A stretch of 64,000 nt of DNA from Drechslerella dactyloides. Lineage: Eukaryota; Ascomycota; Orbiliomycetes; Orbiliales; Orbiliaceae. A program made the position numbers and the translations under genes. The stretch covers positions 4,526,001 through 4,590,000 of the forward strand of contig JAGTWJ010000019.1 of NCBI GenBank assembly GCA_020064725.1. The letters are read 5' to 3'. Under the pieces are notes generated by a model, which saw only the letters and a list, made by a program, of their open reading frames with translations, did no database searches and was not told the DNA's origin. The first letter of the stretch is position 1; each line of letters starts with the position of its first letter. This document shows positions 59,111 through 64,000 of this stretch, piece after piece.

Positions 59111-59740
59111 GCGTACCGAGTAAGTAGAACATGTATTTAGCTAGTTTTATCGTTTAGTGCATTTGGCGTAGAATATACAGGCAAGCCCGGGTACCCCGTT
59201 TGTATATCTAAAATTTCTCGTTGGGCAATATCCATCTTTGTCAATAATATCCGTGTGGTAGCATATTTAGATTCTGTAGTTAGCCCACCCTACATCAGGC
59301 CCCATATCTACCAAAGCTGGGCCTGTACTTGGACTTTATCTGGTATTTACTTAGATAGTCATATTGATGTGATAAGAACTTATATAGGGATATGAAAAGT
59401 CGTCTCGTGAACCAGAAGCTGGACACACGTAGATTCATGAAAGGTACTATATATATATATCAAAGTGTACTGTTGGTGATGTGATTCTGCGGTGTGTACT
59501 GACTCGGACTCCGAGTTGCACCTCGCCCTCCTAAAACGAGCATATATCATGATATCAGCTGTGTCTCGCTGCCCCAAATTCACCTAAATTCATCAATCCA
59601 TAGCATCGATGCATCGACTACGTCTTAGCATGCCGACTCCTCAAGTCCCTCTATCAGTCAACTCCTCACATCCAGACTTTTATTCTGGTTCTATCTGGAT
59701 ACCCTCATCACATTGATCAATCAACCGCTCCAACCAAATC
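59111..59740. other. AT-rich spacer
   Basis: 3' flank of the MFS gene and an AT-rich stretch with an old mini-insertion copy at 59401-59436 and a TA-repeat near 59448-59460. Confidence 0.5.
59401..59436 (+). mobile_element. Older mini-insertion copy
   Basis: The insert begins CGTCTCGTGAACCAGAAG, one or two bases off the family core. The flanks ATGAAAAGT (59392-59400) and ATGAAAGGT (59437-59445) agree at 8 of 9 bases, as an aged target duplication would. Confidence 0.5.
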
Positions 59741-61756
59741 ATGCACAGATCAGCTCGACTCACAGACACAGCGCTAACAGTGGATTCGGAGAGAAGATTA
59801 GTGAGTGAAAACAGCGCCGTTCTCTGTATGTAGTGGCTCAGGACATTCTAATACTATACTTAGGCTCGGTATCAGCGCCCGCAGGATACCGAATACATAT
59901 CCGGGCCGGGATTGCGAGTGCTCGAGAAGGAACAGACGGTATCCCCGTTAACGATGGTTGATATCTATATAACTTCTATCGCACCAGGAGCAGCCTCTAC
60001 GTCAGCTGCAAGTGCAGAACCATATCCAAACACTTCAGATAATATTATAAATTGTAATTTATTTGATATCTTTAACCCAGACCACCCCATAAACAGTACT
60101 CAGAGCTAAAAAGCTAACACCAATTCCCAGAACATAAACAAATAACAGACTATCATCATATCAGACATCACTAAATTCCCATCAGACCTTCACCTAAAAA
60201 ACCTGATAAAATAGACTAAAAAAAAAATACACTCAAAGACTTAGCAACATCGGTCGAGCAATACCTCACAGCCACAAACATCCACACCAAGTTCACAGGC
60301 ACAGTTGTTGGCTCACCAGATGACGAGTATGACTATATAGACCACGGCACCGCCAATTCTAAGTCGAATCTGTTCATAGGTAAACGTTAACGGGTATGCG
60401 CAGCAATTGTTGGCCGTTTCAAGGGAACCGGTGACAGCTGGGGCCTGGGATCTTGCGCATGGACGGTCCATGACAGCACTCGAGATTAGAAGCATGATCG
60501 GTATCGCCCAACCCGCTCGGCTTTTGCCCCGCCTCGCATTTTCATCCGCGATGCTGCGCGCGCGCCCCTACGAGGCTTCCATGCGATCAATGTTCAGCAG
60601 AGGAACTATCGCGAGATCCGTCGCATGATCACAAAGACGGACAAGATCGATTCGGCACCATCCGATCGGAGCTATGTAGAAACGACCAGCGACGAGCCAA
60701 ACGCCCCAATGGATCGAATCACCAGACATAAAGAAGCCGTCCAGGAAGAGCTGTTAGTAATGGCGGAGATGAGAAGCGAGCGTCTGGATGACTCAAGGAG
60801 AAAGGCGAAGTTTCCCAGGGGCACTTGGAAAACGTATATTCGGCGATCGCAGATTTGGAGGCTGGTAAGCCCACTGCAGTTTTTTATCAGAGCGACGAAT
60901 GACGAGATATGAACGAGCTCCACATTCGACCAGGGGCGCCTACAATCTGGATAGAGGTAAGCATTCCTGCTAGCATATTACTTAAGTACCTAGCTAAGCT
61001 AACAACCAAATGGGAGCAGGGCCCTAGGGACGTCGTCGCGCACACAGATTCGGAAGATATGCGCGTACTGCCGCGTCGTTCAGCAAGGACGACATGGGCG
61101 AGACTCATGTACGTATAGGCTACTAATTAGCTACAGCTCGCATGCCGTCTTGCTTGTTTGTATCTATCTGACTTGCTGTCTTGTTGTGCAGCTGTATTTC
61201 CAGATCAAGCTTGCCCTGACCGCCTCGGATACAGGCCTCATCAACGTGCCCGAATCCGGATCCCCGCTGTTTACGACACGGGGTCCGATGTGATGTCCCT
61301 CTGGGACCAAGACATAGAAAAGCCGAGGCCTCCACCGGGGTATATCGATCCCAAGCAGACATTGAGCCTCTGTTTTGCCAACGGGGAGACTAGCTATGAA
61401 ACACCGATACGGGTCAACGTTAGACTCCTTCATGAGAAATCCCGGAAGCCAGTCTCCGCCTGGGTTGATAAGCTCGCATCCATAGGCAAGAGGAGGAAGG
61501 GCGTGCCCCGACTAACAGAGGCGGGATACGAAACGCCTGGTTCATTTGCAATACTCCAACCAAAGTGCTCGTCTCAGAGCGTGACAACCGGGCAATTACG
61601 AAGATGTTCCGTGGCCAAACACCTACAATACAACAGCACAGATCAGAGACGAATTACAGGCGATCGAACGACAGGATGCATCGGGACTACGTTGAGATTG
61701 GCAACGAACTGGAACTACAAGCTTGGGATAAGCTGACAATTCGCCGCCGCGAGTAG
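59741..61756 (+). pseudogene. Scrambled gene with retropepsin-like DTGS motif
   Basis: A plausible start is MHRSARLTDTALTVDSERRL (59741-59800) with GTGAGT...TTAG to a second exon at 59864 (ARYQRPQDTEYISGPG). Then come an A-rich stretch with stops (about 60110-60246), protein-like pieces around 60250-60380 (containing FTGTVVGSPDDEYDYIDHG) and 60390-60860 (containing DRITRHKEAVQEELLV), and smaller pieces to 61110. An aspartic-protease-like core VYDTGSDVMSLW lies at about 61269-61304, with DTGS at 61275-61286, followed by LSLCFANGE. The C-terminal piece (WFICNTPTKVLVSERDN, ending 61756) is in another frame. No splicing I tried removes all stops. It is either a decayed retropepsin-like gene or one with unusual introns. 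Confidence 0.4.
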
Positions 61757-62413
61757 TTCAGTATTTTCACGATGATTACTATGACTATACCTACGATTTA
61801 AAACAATATGCCAGAACACCGGGCATCCTCAGGATGCCTAGGTTAGATAGAAATGTCGGGGAGAGAAATCTATCTTCTCGCTCCACCTTCGAATCATCAC
61901 AGTTCAAATCTTACCCAGCAGTGATATGTATGTTGCCATCCAGCCGGCATAATTAAATTATAGTGTAAGTATATACAAATAATAGCCAAAAGTACAAAGT
62001 ACCGATACCAATAATATAACCCACGGCACCCTGACTGCGTGTATGTAAAAATAATATAACCCACCCAAAGCCCAGCCAGCCATCCATCCATCGCCGTGAA
62101 ATCCAGCAGTACTAGTGTGCACGCTCAGCATCCAAATCGACTCCTAGTCATAGCTAGCATCCCTGCGTACATCGCATCACGCAATCGTATATTCGCACAG
62201 GTAATTATACTCAACCCTTCAACCTCCCAGCCGATTCACCCGCACTAAGATAGATAAGTAGCTAGATCGACGAAACTACCCATTCATATACGCTAGTCGG
62301 ACGCATGTGTACTCAAATAATAAAGATAACGAATCCACCCACCTACAACCTACAACAGATTACCGGGATGATAAGGTGAGATGAGGCAAGATGAGGTAAG
62401 GGGAAGAAGAGTG
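61757..62413. other. Spacer, 3' flank of the transcription factor gene
   Basis: AT-rich, without a supported gene. Confidence 0.5.
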
Positions 62414-64000
62414 CTATCCAGCCCCCGCCCCACCGTTCCCATAGTCGTACACATTCATAAACCCCCACGGAATATCCATATCCCGACCACTCGGCTGCCC
62501 CAAGCTCATCAGCGCCGGGAACCCGCCTCCCGGCGGCGCCACGCTCGTCATCTGCGTGAGGTATTGCTTCCACGGGTCCTGTGGCGTGTACCAGAACCCC
62601 GTGGTGTCCGCCGTTGGTGTATGCGGGAGGAAATACTGTTGCGACTGCGATTGGGCTTGCTGTGGCGGCACTTGTTGCTGCGCTTGCTGCTGTTGTGCTT
62701 GTTGTTGCGCTTGTAGCTGCGCTTGCTGATGTACTTGCTGCTGTTGATGTACTTGCTGTTGTTGATGATGGTTTTGATGATGTTGATGTTGATGTTGATG
62801 GTGGTGATGTGCTTGTGGTTGCTGCTGATGTACTTGTTGATGTACTTGCTGCTGTACTTGTTGTTGTTGCTGCTGCTGCTGTTGCTGCTGCTGCTGTAAT
62901 TGTAACTGCTGCTGCCGAGCTACAGAGGCAAGCGCACTAGCAGCATTGTGTAAGGGATTAGCAGCATTGTGTAAGGGATCCACCAGCTGGTCAGCGTGGG
63001 GGTTTACATGCGCATGCGCATGGTGTGGCGGAGTCGGGTCCGCGAACGCGGGAACGTTGGTGACGCTGCCGGCGCGCAAGTCCACGTGGGCGGCAGCAGC
63101 TGCATGCGCGATCTGCTGTTGCATATTGGCCATGCTGTTGGCCATATTGTTGGCTTCTAGCTCGACGAACAGCGGGCCCGGCCCCGACCCTGGCCCCTGC
63201 TGCGGTGTTGCGACGATGGGACTAGCGACGACGGTGCCGGGTGTGGCGGCCATGTGGTCCGCCGCTGTTGGCTGCTGGGGGTAAGTGTAGTGTTCGCTGA
63301 GCTGCGAGAGCTGGGATAGCGCTGCCTGCTGCTGCGGTTGTTGCTGTTGGATTTCGTGCTTGATAGGGGGTACGAACGTCTTTGCCGACAGGCTCGCCCG
63401 CCGCTTGGCTGCGGCGGCGGCGCTAGTGCTGCTGTTGCTGTTGTTGCCACTACCGGGATGATGCACGCCGCGATGGCCATGGCTGTTGCCGTGTCGTTCC
63501 TTGAGCATCTTTAGCGTCGCCTCGGTGAGGGACATAATGACATCGCCGAGCCGGTTGGAACCTGTTGGTAGGTCTCACGTGGGCCGTAAGATTAGCATAC
63601 GCACTGCAGGGGAGATATTACTTGTACTTGCATGCATGGCCGCACTAGTGAATTTGATAGAGACAGGGGGTCGCACCTTGCACACTCGACATCTTACCGT
63701 ACTCCATCATGACGCTGGCGGACAGGTCCATATCGGCCTTAACCCGGGCGATTTCCGTCGGCGTAACCGTCTCCCGCTTCTCCCAGGTCGCAAACAAAAT
63801 TGTCATGCACGCTAGCAGCGGCACGCTCGCCGCGTGCCACGCCAGGTCGAGGTTGTTCTCGCGCCGCATCAGGTCCGTCATTTCCAGGATCGTGCGCGAC
63901 GACTCGACGCAGATCGTGAGGTTATCGCTGTTGAAGCTCGGTGACATGGACAGATTCAGCGACGGATGCCGCAGCAAAATCCGTAGCCTGTGGAAATTCC
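62414..64000 (-). CDS. Fungal-specific transcription factor, C-terminal part (partial)
   Basis: The gene enters from beyond position 64000. Two exons are seen: before-64000 to 63698 and 63561-62414 (GTAAGA donor, CCAACAG acceptor). The upstream part, FHRLRILLRHPSLNLS through LFATWEKRE to VMMEYGK, resembles the end of the fungal transcription factor middle homology region found in Zn2Cys6 zinc-cluster regulators. The last 380 residues are low complexity: long Gln runs mixed with His and Val, an Ala run, and a defined C-terminal end (DTTGFWYTPQDPWKQYL, DIPWGFMNVYDYG) that may be an activation region. The DNA-binding domain is outside the window, so the zinc-cluster class is inferred. Confidence 0.75.
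62690..62910. repeat. Gln/His-coding triplet repeats inside the transcription factor
   Basis: On the minus strand this stretch is a chain of CAG/CAA and CAT/CAC codons (poly-Gln with His and Val interruptions), including a run of about 14 Gln near 62854-62896. Such tracts change length easily between strains. Confidence 0.8.

Noticed and set aside
1..64000. tRNA, rRNA or CRISPR features
   Set aside because: No convincing tRNA T-loop and anticodon-arm pair, rRNA core or spaced repeat array was seen by eye; CRISPR is not expected in a fungal nuclear genome.

Overview
The window is nuclear DNA of a filamentous ascomycete, most likely Pezizomycotina. The genes carry short GT-AG introns (about 41 to 140 bp, several with CTAAC or CTGAC branch points) and are separated by long gene-free spacers. 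The proteins are typical of the group: a GH105 hydrolase, a tannase/feruloyl esterase, an MHYT hybrid histidine kinase, Sti1, Rrp41, a tricalbin and a zinc-cluster-type transcription factor. All gene models below were spliced by eye.

Layout. 1-4.1 kb holds a convergent pair of plant-cell-wall genes: a GH105 unsaturated glucuronyl/galacturonyl hydrolase and a secreted tannase/feruloyl esterase. 6.2-8.9 kb is a hybrid histidine kinase with an MHYT membrane sensor. 13.8-16.2 kb holds methionine sulfoxide reductase A and a small orphan. 17 kb holds a broken orphan. 18.9-21.1 kb is Sti1/HOP with nine exons. 22.2-25.1 kb is an unusual protein with two cyclic-nucleotide-binding folds, an F-box and leucine-rich repeats. 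29.6-41.9 kb is a minus-strand block: exosome subunit Rrp41, a 1359-residue TPR-CHAT protein whose CHAT catalytic residues look lost, a coiled-coil tail-anchored orphan, and a NUDT19-like Nudix hydrolase ending in a peroxisomal signal. 46.5-51.4 kb is a tricalbin (ER-plasma membrane tether). 53-59 kb holds a 2-oxoglutarate/iron oxygenase-like protein, a probable mitochondrial orphan and an MFS transporter. 59.7-61.8 kb is a scrambled gene with a retropepsin-like DTGS motif. 62.4-64 kb is the glutamine/histidine-rich C-terminal part of a transcription factor that runs off the window.

Most genes are independent housekeeping or regulatory loci, and only the GH105/esterase pair suggests a shared pathway (attack on pectin and its ester decorations). 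The most unusual signal is not a gene. It is a family of tiny insertions (25-55 bp) that share the core TTGTCTCGYRANCCAGAC. At four sites the insert is flanked by perfect 8-bp direct repeats, as if freshly inserted, and the inserts lie only in gene-free DNA. I know of no described element of this kind.
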